A stretch of DNA of 64,000 bases from JBHGBM01 sp041946965 (lineage in GTDB: Bacteria > Acidobacteriota > Terriglobia > Bryobacterales > Bryobacteraceae): the NCBI GenBank assembly GCA_041946965.1, contig JBHGBM010000001.1, forward strand, positions 75,780-139,779. Reading direction: 5' to 3'. This document shows, in pieces, positions 27,701 through 37,000 of the stretch (position 1 is the stretch's first letter; each line of letters opens with the position of its first letter). Made by a program: the position numbers and the translations under genes. The notes under the pieces were generated by a model. That model made no database searches. It was not told the DNA's origin and was given only the letters and a program-made list of their open reading frames with translations.

Positions 27701-28329
27701 GAGACATGCCGCACCGCTTCACGCTCGGCAGCGTCTACGCCCTGCCGTTCGGTCCCGGCAAGAAGTTCGTCATCAGCGAAAACCCCGTGCTAAAGCGGAT
27801 CATCGGCGGATGGGAAACCAACGCCATGTTCATCGCGCACAGCGGGTCGCCGCTGGCATTCTCGGGCAATGTCTGGTACGTGAAGGATGCGAGCCTGCCG
27901 GGTGTGGACTGGTCCGCCGAAGTGGTGCGCGCGCTCCGGCCCTGCGTCGCCAGGTGGAACGACAACGGCACGATCACCATGCTGCCCTACAGCACCGCCG
28001 CGGGCTGCACCGAGTACAACTTCCTGGTCATGCCGCGCTACGCGCCGGATATGTCGCCGGACAACGATGGACGTCTGCGATCGCGCCCGCGGGCGTTCCT
28101 CGATTTTTCGCTGAACAAGACCACGCAGATCCGGGAGCGGCTGCGGCTACAGTTCCGTGCCGAGGCTTTCAACTTCCTCAATACGCCGCTGCGGCCCAGC
28201 ATCAACATGAACCCGGAGAACGTGAACTTCGGAGTGGCTTTCCGGACGGACAGCAGCAACGCCAGCGGCGGGGCGGGCGCCACGGGCGCGCCGCGCACTA
28301 TTCAGTTCGGCATCAAGCTGCTATGGTAG
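24790..28329 (+). CDS. Oar-like TonB-dependent outer-membrane receptor (3)
   Basis: 1179 aa. Signal peptide MKRIVAAALLCALPSIGQ, carboxypeptidase-regulatory domain (about 22-105; LNGVVQDASGSVVPGAKV), plug (about 110-240 with INGSPDASSEYLLDG and YDAQYGKTGGG), barrel with a late QFRAEAFNFLNTP segment. The last residues are IKLLW, so the final aromatic is Trp instead of the usual Phe. ATG 24790 is preferred over GTG 24778, which would add four polar residues ahead of the signal peptide. The last bases overlap the start of the GH97 gene (ATGGTAG), so receptor and glucosidase/galactosidase are translationally linked, suggesting an alpha-hexoside-containing oligosaccharide as cargo (inference). Confidence 0.9.
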   Translation: MKRIVAAALLCALPSIGQEFRATLNGVVQDASGSVVPGAKVEVANVETGVTQQTTSLGQGEFTVPFLRPGTYTVSAELAGFKKVVRENIVLRQSQALSVTLTLEPGAVTERLTVTGAPPLLETEKADRGTIIDNARVTEFPISGRNPVMLARLVPGVAFRGGSQRAFDNGSINLWSINGSPDASSEYLLDGAPNNSQAGGNNVALVPSVDAVEEFRIHTNIYDAQYGKTGGGIVSVTLKSGTNQFHGTAYDFIRRAAWSANSFANNRNNAAKGDFKLDQWGGQIGGPIRLPKLYDGRNRSFFMASYEKYTDDDPRPFTGSVPAPEFLDGDFSRLDDPQGRKIVVYDPASGRMAGSTWTRDPFPNNTIPKERISPIARNILGFMPKPTRDRGPNAGYAVNNLFQPGGVNNWTNDFYNLALKFDHNLTDAHRLFVRYATNNRVESKNTNGIMHGPGQGESMTGRINHAATADWVGTLRPTLIANLRVSFNRFRQDTADFDNFGFDIKKHGFPASLAAQLPNPMYFGYYTYSGYVNQGFDTRQNFTNNYAIHPNLTWIRSSHSVKFGLDYRWIQYATRDVGNLFRLNSTTGFTQRDYLRADSNPTTGNSIASFLLGMPASGNAEYRAQPFITDRYLFPYIQDDWKVTSKLTLNLGFRMDFSIPPTERLNRLNRGFDAQTVNPVNALIDRAKFPNTPQLKGGMLFAGVNGAPRRAAEVYKKALQPRIGVAYRINDWIVFRGGFGRAYLNFGNGFIQVNGFTYSNSAIATLDNGRTARPDLMTNPFPAGILPPRGAADGLQTFLGQGFTFSNTAYTLPSIDQFSAGFQVRLPMDSVLDMSYVGSRGRNLESSRPFNEYGLIVRQACNLAEGGTPSYCDAQLPNPFAGLEPFRGSNHFTSATLTRANLSRPYPQFGGLTENARSDGASWFNSMQVSYETRRKGGLNLIATYTLSKMMVRSGWSDLQRGVMQQSLAAGDMPHRFTLGSVYALPFGPGKKFVISENPVLKRIIGGWETNAMFIAHSGSPLAFSGNVWYVKDASLPGVDWSAEVVRALRPCVARWNDNGTITMLPYSTAAGCTEYNFLVMPRYAPDMSPDNDGRLRSRPRAFLDFSLNKTTQIRERLRLQFRAEAFNFLNTPLRPSINMNPENVNFGVAFRTDSSNASGGAGATGAPRTIQFGIKLLW

Positions 28330-30119
28330 GGCTCCTGCTTGCGGCGGCGCTGCAACTCACGTCATTCGACGGCAGAGTGTTGGTCCGTTTCGCACTACAG
28401 CCGGGGGGCGTGCCTGCTTACCGTATCGACTACCGGGGCAAGCCCGTCGTGCTCGAATCGCGGCTGGGCTTCGAGCCCGGTTTCACCAGCGGTTTTGCCG
28501 TCACGCGGACATCCACCCGCGGCTACAGGGGCGAGTGGACCAATCCGTTCGGGGAGCGCAGGATCGTCCCGGACCGCTATCGCGAGCTGAACGTCGATCT
28601 CAAGCACGCCTCCGGAAGGCTCATGCGCCTTACCTTTCGCGCCTACAACGAAGGCGCGGCGCTGCGTTACACCTTCCCCAAGCAGGCGGAAACGGAATTC
28701 CTTTTCGAGGGCGAGCGGACCGAGTTTCGTTTTCCCGGCGAAACTTACGCCTGGGAGGAGCACGGCACCGAGGGGGAGTACCGCCGCGTGAAGACCTCTG
28801 CTATCGAGCCGTGGTGCGAGCGTCCCCTCACTCTCGAATATGCGAGCGGCATCCTCGCTTCGCTCGCCGAAGCCGCCAACGAGGCGTATCCGCGCATGCT
28901 GCTGTCGCCCGTCCCGGGCGGCCTGGTCAGCGCGCTGGGTGGAACCAGCTCCAACCTCGCGAAGCGGCAGGCGAGCGACGGCCGCGTTACGGTGCGTCCG
29001 GAATTCTCTACCCCGTGGCGGTTCTTTGTCGCCGGCGAAAAGCCTGGCGATCTGCTGGAACGCAACTACCTGATGCTGAATTTGAACCCGCCGCCCGCGC
29101 TCCGGGACACCTCCTGGATCCAGCCCGGCAAGGTGATGCGCGACACCACCTTGACCACCGGGAATTCCAAGGCGATTATCGATTTCGCCGCCACCGCCGG
29201 CCTCAGCTACGTGCACCTCGACTGGAAATGGTACGGCAGCGAAGATCCCAAGACCGGCGATGCCACCACGGTGCGCGCGCCGAACCTGGATATCCACGAG
29301 ATTATCCGTTACGGACGCGAGAAGAACGTGGGCCTCATTGTGTATGTGGACCGGCGCCAGATCAAGACGCAGCGCGACATCCTGTTCCCGCTCTACAGGC
29401 AATGGGGCGTCCGAGGCGTCAAGATCGGCTTCATCGACGTGGGGCCTCAAAGCGAGACCGCCTGGACCACGGAAACCATACAGAAGGCGGCGGAGCAGCG
29501 CCTGATGCTCAACATCCACGACGGCTACCGCGCCACCGGCAACAACCGCACATACCCGAACCTGATGACCGTGGAGGGCATCCGCGGCAACGAGCACATG
29601 CCGGCGCCCGAGCACAACTGCACGCTGCCGTTCACGCGCTACGTCGCGGGCATCGGCGATTACACGATCTGTTACTTCGATCGCCGCTTGAAGACCACCA
29701 AAGCGCACCAGCTTGCGATGGCCGTGGTCTCCTTCAGCCCGCTGCAATGGATCTTCTGGTATGACCGCCCGAGCATGTACAACGGCGAGCCCGAAGTCGA
29801 GTTCTTCCGCCGCGTGCCCACGGTTTGGGACGAAACCCGCGTGGTGCACGGCCGCATCGGCCGGTTCGCCACGATCGCCCGCCGCAGCGGCCGCGAATGG
29901 TTCCTCGGCACGATCAACAACAGCGAACCGCGGGAACTCGACATCCCGTTATCCTTCCTCGCGGAAGGCGAATCCTATACCGCGCGCATTTATGCGGATG
30001 ACGACGCGGTGCAGACCCGCACCAAGGTCGGCATCGAGACCCGTCCGGTGACTTCGCGGACCACGCTGAAAGCACGGCTGCGTCCCGGCGGCGGGCAGGC
30101 GGTCTGGATCGGTCACTGA
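28323..30119 (+). CDS. Glycoside hydrolase family 97 alpha-glucosidase/alpha-galactosidase
   Basis: 598 aa with a weak leader (MVGLLLAAALQLTSF), so periplasmic location is likely. Layout follows GH97: N-terminal beta-super-sandwich (about 20-255; EEHGTEGEYRR), central TIM barrel (about 260-520; YVHLDWKWYG, VGLIVYVDRRQ, GVKIGFIDVG, LNIHDGYRATG, TVEGIRGNE) and C-terminal beta domain (RIYADD). GH97 includes inverting alpha-glucosidases and retaining alpha-galactosidases; whether the Asp in GFIDVG acts as nucleophile cannot be settled by eye. The ATG at 28323 lies inside the receptor's last codons, a 7-base overlap. The longer upstream open frame is a shadow of the receptor gene. Confidence 0.9.
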   Translation: MVGLLLAAALQLTSFDGRVLVRFALQPGGVPAYRIDYRGKPVVLESRLGFEPGFTSGFAVTRTSTRGYRGEWTNPFGERRIVPDRYRELNVDLKHASGRLMRLTFRAYNEGAALRYTFPKQAETEFLFEGERTEFRFPGETYAWEEHGTEGEYRRVKTSAIEPWCERPLTLEYASGILASLAEAANEAYPRMLLSPVPGGLVSALGGTSSNLAKRQASDGRVTVRPEFSTPWRFFVAGEKPGDLLERNYLMLNLNPPPALRDTSWIQPGKVMRDTTLTTGNSKAIIDFAATAGLSYVHLDWKWYGSEDPKTGDATTVRAPNLDIHEIIRYGREKNVGLIVYVDRRQIKTQRDILFPLYRQWGVRGVKIGFIDVGPQSETAWTTETIQKAAEQRLMLNIHDGYRATGNNRTYPNLMTVEGIRGNEHMPAPEHNCTLPFTRYVAGIGDYTICYFDRRLKTTKAHQLAMAVVSFSPLQWIFWYDRPSMYNGEPEVEFFRRVPTVWDETRVVHGRIGRFATIARRSGREWFLGTINNSEPRELDIPLSFLAEGESYTARIYADDDAVQTRTKVGIETRPVTSRTTLKARLRPGGGQAVWIGH

Positions 30120-30520
30120 ACCGGCGAGGCAGGCGCCGGACAAGGCGGACTCGTTTCGGCGCTCTTTCCGAGGACAACGCGGAAATCCGAACCGCGCCAG
30201 AACCGGCGAAGCAGCGTGGTGTTCTTTCGAGGCCGTGCGCCTGGCTCATTCCCGGGAAAGACCCGGGAGCCCAGACTGCGGATGGCGCGGTAGATGGGGT
30301 TCCGGTTCACGCCAATGGGCTTCTCCGGAGCCGCCACCACGCAAAGGACGCACTCCGGCACAGGCAGCGGCGGCTGAAAGGCGCTGCCCGTCTGGGCCGC
30401 GCCGGGCGCGGCACGCTGCACTACAGTCCGGTTCAGGGTGTCATTGCAGTCCGATGGGGTCTGCGAGTAAAGTGCCGCTGCGAAGAAACCGAGGATCGGA
30501 GTACATGTCACGGTTCGCAT
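30113..30520 (-). CDS. Small exported hypothetical protein
   Basis: 135 aa beginning with a signal peptide (MRTVTCTPILGFFAAALYSQ); GGAGG lies 8 bases before the ATG at 30520, which is why I reject the longer upstream frame to 30691. The mature part has four or five cysteines (SDCND, PECVLCVVAA) and a basic Arg-rich second half; no family is recognised. It converges on the GH97 gene with a 7-base overlap. It is divergent from the DUF2202 gene, with a strong dyad between them, so the two may be co-regulated. Confidence 0.6.
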   Translation of the reverse strand: MRTVTCTPILGFFAAALYSQTPSDCNDTLNRTVVQRAAPGAAQTGSAFQPPLPVPECVLCVVAAPEKPIGVNRNPIYRAIRSLGSRVFPGNEPGARPRKNTTLLRRFWRGSDFRVVLGKSAETSPPCPAPASPVQ

Positions 30521-30567
30521 AACTTGTCCTCCGCTCAGGATGGTAGCAGATTCCTGGGGCGCCGTGG

Positions 30568-30590
30568 CGCACTGCAAATGTTGCAGTGCG
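30568..30590. promoter_or_regulatory. Perfect 10-bp inverted repeat (operator candidate)
   Basis: CGCACTGCAA and TTGCAGTGCG are exact reverse complements separated by the three bases ATG. The 23-base dyad lies 48 bases upstream of the small exported gene on the minus strand and 88 bases upstream of the DUF2202 gene on the plus strand. Position and symmetry fit binding by a dimeric regulator controlling both divergent genes; as RNA it would also form a tight hairpin. Confidence 0.6.
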
Positions 30591-30677
30591 GCCTGCAACT
30601 CCCGCGCGCCGGATCCAGACGAAAGTGTTTGAAATGTGACGGTTTGCGTTCGGAACGGGAACTGCACCGCCGGGGGC

Positions 30678-31262
30678 ATGAACATTTTCAACCTGAAAAT
30701 CGCAACCGTTTTGATGATCCTGGCGTTCGCGATGGCGCTTCAACCGCCCGCCTTCGGCCAGGGTGGTCCACGTGGAAACCAGAACTGCTGCCTGCCGTCC
30801 CCGGCCCAACCGGCTACCGCGGAGGAGGGCAAGTGGCTGGCCTTCATGCGCGAGGAAGAGAAGCTGGCCCGCGACGTGTATCGGGAGCTAAACGCCAAGT
30901 GGAACCTGCGCATATTCTCCAATATCGCCGCAAGCGAGGAGCGGCACTTCGAAAGCGTGAAAGTGCTTCTCGATCGCTACGGTGTGCAGGATCCCGCGGC
31001 AAATACGGCCCCGGGCGTGTTTGCGGATCAGAGGCTGGCGGCGCTGTACACCCAGCTCATCGCCAAGGGTCTTACTTCACTCAAAGACGCGCTCGAAGCC
31101 GGAGTGCAAATTGAGAAAACCGACATAGAGGACCTCGAGAACGCCCTCAAAGCCACCGTGAAAACGGATATCAAGACCGTGTACACGAATCTGCTCAACG
31201 GTTCCCTCAACCACCAGGAGGCCTTCGAGGCCAATCTCGAGATCGTGGCCGCCAACCGGTAG
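30678..31262 (+). CDS. Exported DUF2202 (ferritin-like fold) protein
   Basis: 194 aa with signal peptide MNIFNLKIATVLMILAFAMA, cut near AFGQ. The DUF2202 domain spans about residues 48-190: LAFMREEEKLARDVY in the first helix and ASEERHFESV in the second supply the Glu/Glu-His pattern of ferritin-like four-helix bundles, with further helices GLTSLKDALEAG and DIEDLENAL. The domain's function is not established; metal or redox protection is suggested by the fold. ATG 30678 was chosen over an upstream in-frame ATG at 30636 because it begins the signal peptide. Regulation by the dyad upstream is likely. Confidence 0.85.
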   Translation: MNIFNLKIATVLMILAFAMALQPPAFGQGGPRGNQNCCLPSPAQPATAEEGKWLAFMREEEKLARDVYRELNAKWNLRIFSNIAASEERHFESVKVLLDRYGVQDPAANTAPGVFADQRLAALYTQLIAKGLTSLKDALEAGVQIEKTDIEDLENALKATVKTDIKTVYTNLLNGSLNHQEAFEANLEIVAANR

Positions 31263-31343
31263 GCCCGGTTCTGCCAGTTTCTTGGCGGGAGGTGAACCGC
31301 TACAGCCCGGCCAAGGTGGAAGGCTGCGCCGAGCGTTGAAGGG

Positions 31344-32783
31344 CTACCGGGCGTGCAATTCGCGTAACAGCCCGAGCAGCGCATCCACGATCTTCGGCGC
31401 GGCCTCGATCTCCAGTATGTTGGTGCCGCGCCAGGTTTCGTATCCGCCCAGCTTGTGATGCTCCACGGTGGGCAGATAGCCGTAGGAGCCGTTGGCGAGC
31501 GAGATGGTGAAGGTCGTCGGGAACGGGCTTTTCTGCCTCAGTTCCAGGCCGATCTCGACAAAGACCTCGTTCGGAATCGCGCCGATCCCCACGTCGCCGA
31601 TGCGCAGCGCCTGTAGGATCAGCGGAATCCGCGCCGGATACTCCCGCATGGCGAGCGTGCGGTTGGCGTAGGTGACCTCGTGGACGTGCCGCGGCTTCTC
31701 TCCCGCGGGCCGCTTCAAGACGGATTCGGCCCACTCGATGTCCGCTTTGCCGGGCAGGCGAACGGCGAGGGGCAGTTCCGTAGTTGCCGCGCCGAGCGGG
31801 ACCCAGTCGCGGTGCCTGGTCACGAGATAGGCCTTGAACACCTCCGCGGCGACCAGGCCGGCCACCACGCCCATCTTCTCGTAAGGCGCCCACTTGCGCG
31901 GTTCCTTTTCGCCGAAGAAGTTGATGTTGTTGATGTTCCCGCTGGTTCCGTTCGACATGATGCCCACGAACGGCGGGTCCTGTGCGCCGGCTCCCAGCAG
32001 TTCCTCGATGCGCCTGGCGAACACGGCGAAGTAGTCCGCCGAGACTTCGTGCGGGCGCACCCCGCCCACGTAGTGGAGCGAATAGTTGGCCAGCAGCGCG
32101 ATGGGCCGCCCAGCCAGCGACTGCACGGAGATGAAGTGGATCCCGGGATCGGTGGGGCCGGCCGGCTCGAGCAGGTTCGGGTCGCCGGGGCGGGGATTCA
32201 TCACCACCTGGTCCCGCCCGCCGAACGGGTTCATCAGCGGCACGCCCGGCTTCATGCGCCAGCGGCGGTTGAAGACCTGCGACGCTTCCGAACCGCGTCC
32301 CCAACCGATGCGCGCCGGTTGCATGTTGGCGATCGCCCGCAGGACTCCATCCACGATCCGCGACGCCAGAAACCGCTGATAATCGTCGAGCGGCTCTCCA
32401 GGGACGATGCCGCCCTTGCCCCGCGCGCTTGCGGCGGAGTGCGTGTGGTCCGCCGACATCAGCATGTTGGCCGTGGGAATCCCGGTCTTCTGGTTCAGCA
32501 CGCGCTTGGCTTCGTCGTAGACGTTGCGGGAGATGCCCACGTTGTCGCTGACCACGATCACCAGCCTGGTGGAGCCGTCGTCCAGCACCAGGCAGCGCGA
32601 GTGCAGCTCGTCGTGGACGTTGGTGGCGGGTTCGGGATTCCAGCCGCCCACCAGCAGCGAACCGAGCGGCGGCGTGATGTTGCTGGTGGCGGCGCCGGCG
32701 CGAAATACGCGCGCCTGGCCGTCCTGCGCGGCCAGGATGCCCGGCATCAGAAGGGAGAGAAGCGCGAAACGGCGGAGCGGCAT
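31344..32783 (-). CDS. Neutral/alkaline ceramidase-like N-acylsphingosine amidohydrolase, exported
   Basis: 479 aa with signal peptide MPLRRFALLSLLMPGILAAQ. The ceramidase N-terminal domain is evident: AGAATSNITPPLG, the metal-binding SADHTHSAASARG, LANYSLHYVGG (second His) and the nucleophile-like SNGTSGNINNINF. True neutral ceramidases are about 650-700 aa with a C-terminal Ig-like domain, which is absent here, as is common in Acidobacteria and Planctomycetes homologues of unproven substrate. It is the last gene of a three-gene unit with the oxidoreductase (12 bases upstream) and Oar receptor 4. A lipid or other amide/ester substrate is possible. Confidence 0.85.
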   Translation of the reverse strand: MPLRRFALLSLLMPGILAAQDGQARVFRAGAATSNITPPLGSLLVGGWNPEPATNVHDELHSRCLVLDDGSTRLVIVVSDNVGISRNVYDEAKRVLNQKTGIPTANMLMSADHTHSAASARGKGGIVPGEPLDDYQRFLASRIVDGVLRAIANMQPARIGWGRGSEASQVFNRRWRMKPGVPLMNPFGGRDQVVMNPRPGDPNLLEPAGPTDPGIHFISVQSLAGRPIALLANYSLHYVGGVRPHEVSADYFAVFARRIEELLGAGAQDPPFVGIMSNGTSGNINNINFFGEKEPRKWAPYEKMGVVAGLVAAEVFKAYLVTRHRDWVPLGAATTELPLAVRLPGKADIEWAESVLKRPAGEKPRHVHEVTYANRTLAMREYPARIPLILQALRIGDVGIGAIPNEVFVEIGLELRQKSPFPTTFTISLANGSYGYLPTVEHHKLGGYETWRGTNILEIEAAPKIVDALLGLLRELHAR

Positions 32784-32795
32784 GGTGAAGGCTCC

Positions 32796-34040
32796 TCAGC
32801 CCGCGCGCACCTCGCGCTTGGCGGGGTCGTACACCATGCGCCGGCCCGTGCTATACGCTTCATCGGCCATGATCACAGCGACGGAGTGCGCGTAACCGGC
32901 TTCAATCGGGGCGATCGGCTGTTGGCGGCTGCGAATGCACTCCAGGAAGTTCTGCATGTGGTGCGGCACTTCCACGGGTGTCACCTCGACCTCTCCCTGC
33001 ACGCGGTCCGGCTCGAAGGAGCCCTGGCCCGAAACCACCCACTTCTGGGAACCGGAGAGGCTCTTGGCGTCCAGCGTGCCGCGCGTCCCGAACCACTTCG
33101 CATAGTTGCCCGCGCCGGTGCCGAACACGGTGCAGTAGCGCACCAGGAAGCCCTCTGGATAATCGAGCACCACCTCCACCGAATCCGGAGCGTCGTAGTC
33201 GCCCTTCCAGCGGTAGGTGCCGCCCAGAGCGACGACCCGCTTGGGGATGCTTGCCGGGGTCACGTAGTGCACCAGGTCGATGAAGTGCACCATCAGGTTG
33301 GTTTGCGGCCCGCGGGAGAAATCACGGAAGCCGTACCAGCCCTGGTATTGCGTGGCGTTGAACGGCCGCGGCTTGCGGTCGCCCAGGAACTCTTTCCACT
33401 CCACGTCCGCCTCGGCGGGCTTCTCGCTGAAGAAAGCCGGGCCGCCGTAGCTCATCCAGTAAGGGCTGTAACCGTTGCGCACCTGCTCCACCTTCAGGAT
33501 CTTGCCCAGCTCACCCGCGGCCAGCATCTTCTTTGCGCCGTTGGAATTCGCATAGCTGCGCATCTGCGTGCCGATCTGGACGATGCGGTCGGAGCGCTTC
33601 ACGGTGTCGTAGGCGCGGATCAACTCGCGCATGTTCATGGCCAGAGGCTTCTCGACATAAACGTCCTTGCCGGCGCGGATCGCCTCGATCAGCATGGTGC
33701 AGTGCAGGTGGTCGGGGGTGCCGATGACCACCGCGTCGATGTCCTTGCGCTCGACGATTTCGGCGAAGTGCGCGGTCTGCATGGGCTCCTTGCCGGTGAA
33801 CTCCTTGACGTCGGCCACGGCCTTCTCGCGCTTTTGCCGCCAGGTGTCGCACACCGCGGCAATCTCGATATTGGCGGTGTCCTTGAGGTGAATCAGTTCG
33901 CGGAGCAGGCCGCGCCGCCCGCAGCCCACATTGGCCACCCGCAGGCGGTCGTTCGCGCCGCGCGCCCGTGAATAGCCGGCCGCGACGGCCATCGAGCCGG
34001 TGGCCATGAACGCCCGGCGGCTCAGGTCATTATTTTGCAT
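32796..34040 (-). CDS. Gfo/Idh/MocA family oxidoreductase with Tat signal
   Basis: 414 aa. SRRAFMATG at residues 7-15 forms a twin-arginine signal, so the enzyme is probably exported with its nicotinamide cofactor bound. The Rossmann domain starts RLRVANVGCGRRG; the family signature EKP (DVYVEKPLAMN) is at about residue 130, and the C-terminal alpha/beta domain carries NLMVHFIDLVHY. Members oxidise or reduce sugars, inositols or amino-sugars. It is located between the ceramidase-like gene and Oar receptor 4 with 12- and 18-base gaps, so one transcript. The substrate is not predictable. Confidence 0.9.
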   Translation of the reverse strand: MQNNDLSRRAFMATGSMAVAAGYSRARGANDRLRVANVGCGRRGLLRELIHLKDTANIEIAAVCDTWRQKREKAVADVKEFTGKEPMQTAHFAEIVERKDIDAVVIGTPDHLHCTMLIEAIRAGKDVYVEKPLAMNMRELIRAYDTVKRSDRIVQIGTQMRSYANSNGAKKMLAAGELGKILKVEQVRNGYSPYWMSYGGPAFFSEKPAEADVEWKEFLGDRKPRPFNATQYQGWYGFRDFSRGPQTNLMVHFIDLVHYVTPASIPKRVVALGGTYRWKGDYDAPDSVEVVLDYPEGFLVRYCTVFGTGAGNYAKWFGTRGTLDAKSLSGSQKWVVSGQGSFEPDRVQGEVEVTPVEVPHHMQNFLECIRSRQQPIAPIEAGYAHSVAVIMADEAYSTGRRMVYDPAKREVRAG

Positions 34041-34058
34041 GGTTCGCTCTCCTTACCG

Positions 34059-37000
34059 TTAGAAAGTGTACTTCACACCGAACTGCACCACGCGCGCGCC
34101 GCCGGAACCCAGGATGCGGCCCACGTTCTGGTTGCTCAGGGTCAGATTGGGATTGCCCAGGTTCACGCGGTTCGGGAAGTTGAAGAACTCCGCGCGGAAC
34201 TGGACGCGGTGCTTCTCCAGGAACGTGAAGTTCTTGAAGATGCCGCAGTCCCAATTCATCGCACCGGGACCATAGATCAGGCTGCGGCCCGCATTGCCTG
34301 GGCTTCCCGTCGGCGCCGTACGGAACGCGGCGGAATCGAAGTACTTCGCGATCCGCTCCGCCCTCGGGCGGTCCGTCGGGAGCAGCGGATTGCCCACCAG
34401 GTCCGGCCGGTCGTTGTTGTTCCCATTCACGTTGGTGTCGCGCCCGGAGGTGACCGTCATCGCGGAGCCGGAGAGAATCCGCACTCCCCCGTTCCACTGC
34501 CAGCCGCCCAGGACTTGCTTCCCGAACGGGCCCCATCGCTCCAGGCGCGGCAGTTCCCAGACGTAACTCAGCGCGAGAATGTGGCGGATATCGGCGTCCG
34601 ATGCCGCGCGGTCCAGGCGCCGGTTCTTGGAATCGACCAGCGCCAGCGCCGTGGGGTTGAACTTGTCGTCGGAGATCTCGTCGATCGACTTGCCGAAGGT
34701 GTAGTTGCCCATGACGGAGAAGCCGCGCGAGAACCGTTTATTCACGGTCATTTGCAGCGAGTCGTAGTGGGCGTTCGAGGCGGTTTCGGTCTCGGAAATC
34801 TGCGCGATGGTGCCGGGAAGGTAGGGCCGCCGCGCGTTCACGTTGCCCGCCGTGGACTGTCCCGGGATGTAAATCGCCTCGTTGGCGTCGCGTTGCACGA
34901 TGAGCTTGCGCGAGGCGTTGCCCACATAGGCCAGGGTCACGCCAAGGTTGTGCATCAACTGCTGCTCGATGGCCAGAGTGTAATGCTGCACGTAGGGCGT
35001 GGAGAAGTTCTCGTTCAGATAGCTGGCCGTGACCGGGAGCGAGAAGAGAGGATTCTTGCTGTCAAGCTTGTACGGGAACGGGCTTCCGCCCGGCACCTGC
35101 GAATACGGTTCGATGAGGTTGGGCGTTCCGTAGACGGTCACGTCAACCAGGAACGGCTGCCCCTGCATGTCGCTCCCCATGGTGTTGGCGAAACCGACGC
35201 CGTAAAAGAAGCCGTAGCCGGCGCGCACCGCGGTCTTGCCGTCGCCGAAGACGTCGAAGGCGACCCCGAGCCGCGGAGCGAAGTTGTTCAGGTCCGTATC
35301 GATGAGGCCGCGCGGCACGCCGGGGTCGCCCGGAAACACGAGGCCCAGCGGCGCCTTGGGGATGAGCGTGGAGCGGGCCCCCCAGCGGAAGGTCTGATAC
35401 TCGTCCTGCACGCTCACGTAGGGCGTGTTCAACTCCCAACGCAAGCCGAGGTTCAGGGTGACGCGCGGGTGCACTTTCCAGTCGTCCTGCACAAAGGCGT
35501 GCCAGTTCTGATTGCGGAAGAAGCGGTTATTGCCGTTGTTCTGGCGGAAGCTTCCCGCGCGGCCCATGAGGAAGTCGGAGAGCCCGTTTCTGGTAATGTC
35601 GCCGTTGAAACGGATCTGTCCGGGACCCAGCCAGCTTCCCACCTCCTCGAACTTGTTGTAAAGGCCCCAGAGGCCGGCCTTGAAGGAATGCGCTCCGCGG
35701 ACCCAGCTCAGCGTGTCGCTGAAGTTGTAGCTCTCCTGGGTCATGTGCGACTCGCTGAAGAGGCCCATCTGCCACCACCCGGTGATGTACATCTGGGGCG
35801 GGCGGGGCGGATCCGCGCCCAGCGTCACTTTGCTGCCGAAGTCGCTCCAACTGGTGCGCATCGAGCCGGTGCTCTGGGAGTATCGCCGGGTGTAACCGAA
35901 GCGGAACTGATTCAGCAGGGACGCGCTGACGATCCAATCCTCGTTGGCCGCGACGTTGTGCTGGTTGAGGATCTCGTCGATGGGGCTGTAGTCCGGGATC
36001 TGCGAAGCGCCGCCGAAGGGCTGAAAGCCGCGGCCCCGGACTAGAAAGAGGCTGCCGTACAGCTTGTGGCCGGGCTTCCAGAGCCAGTCGAGTTTTCCCA
36101 GGCCCTGATCGGAGCTCTGGCTGCGCGGCTTCAGCGCTTCAACGCGGCCGTCAGAGGTGGTGGGAAGCGGCACGAGCTTCAGGATGTTCTGTGCGACGGG
36201 GTCCAGCCGGTCGGCCGGGATGATGCCGCCCGGAAAGGCGCGGTTCGTAGTGGGATCGAGCGGCTGGCGGGCGGCCGGCTGGTCCGAGAGGTTCCCCCGG
36301 CGCTGCGCCGCGTTGGGCGTAATCGCCACGTTGCGAAACTCGCTGGAGCGGATGCGCAGTCCCTGATAGGAAGTGAAGAAGAACAGCTTGTCGCGCACGA
36401 TCCGGCCGCCGAGAGAGGCGCCGAACTGGTTCTGGCGCAGCGGCGACACGGCCGGCTGGAAGAAGTTTCTCGCGTTCAGCTTGTTATTGCGGAGGAACTC
36501 GAACACAGCGCCGTGATAGTCGTTGGTTCCGCTGCGGGTCACGACGTTGATCACCGCGCCGGGGCTGCGGCCGTACTCCGCGCTGAAGTTGCTGGTGAGC
36601 AGGCGGAACTCCTCCACGGCATCCGGATTGGGAGCCTCGTTGCCGCTGTTGCGGTACAGGTCGTTATTGAAGTTCCCGTCCAGCAGGAACGTGCTGTGCC
36701 GCGTACGGCTGCCGTTGACGCGCAGGAAGTTTCCGCTGTTGTCCATGACCGAAGGCGTGGTAGCGCTGGAAACGCCGGGCAGCATGGAGACAAGGTCGTA
36801 GATGTTGCGCCCGTTGAGGACCAGTTCGTTGATGCGGCGCGAATCGATCAGGCCGCCGACCTGCACGGTACGGGTGTCCACAAGCGGGACGTCGCCCACC
36901 ACCTTGACTTCCTGCGAGACCTCGCCGATTTCGAGCACGGCGTCCACGCGCGCGTTGCGGTTGACGCTGAGGGCAATGCCCTCGCGGACGAACTTCTTGA

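Noticed and set aside
27810..30119. Possible receptor-GH97 fusion reading upstream of the GH97 start
   Set aside because: The upstream part is in a different frame from the receptor and has shadow composition; GH97 begins at the ATG at 28323.
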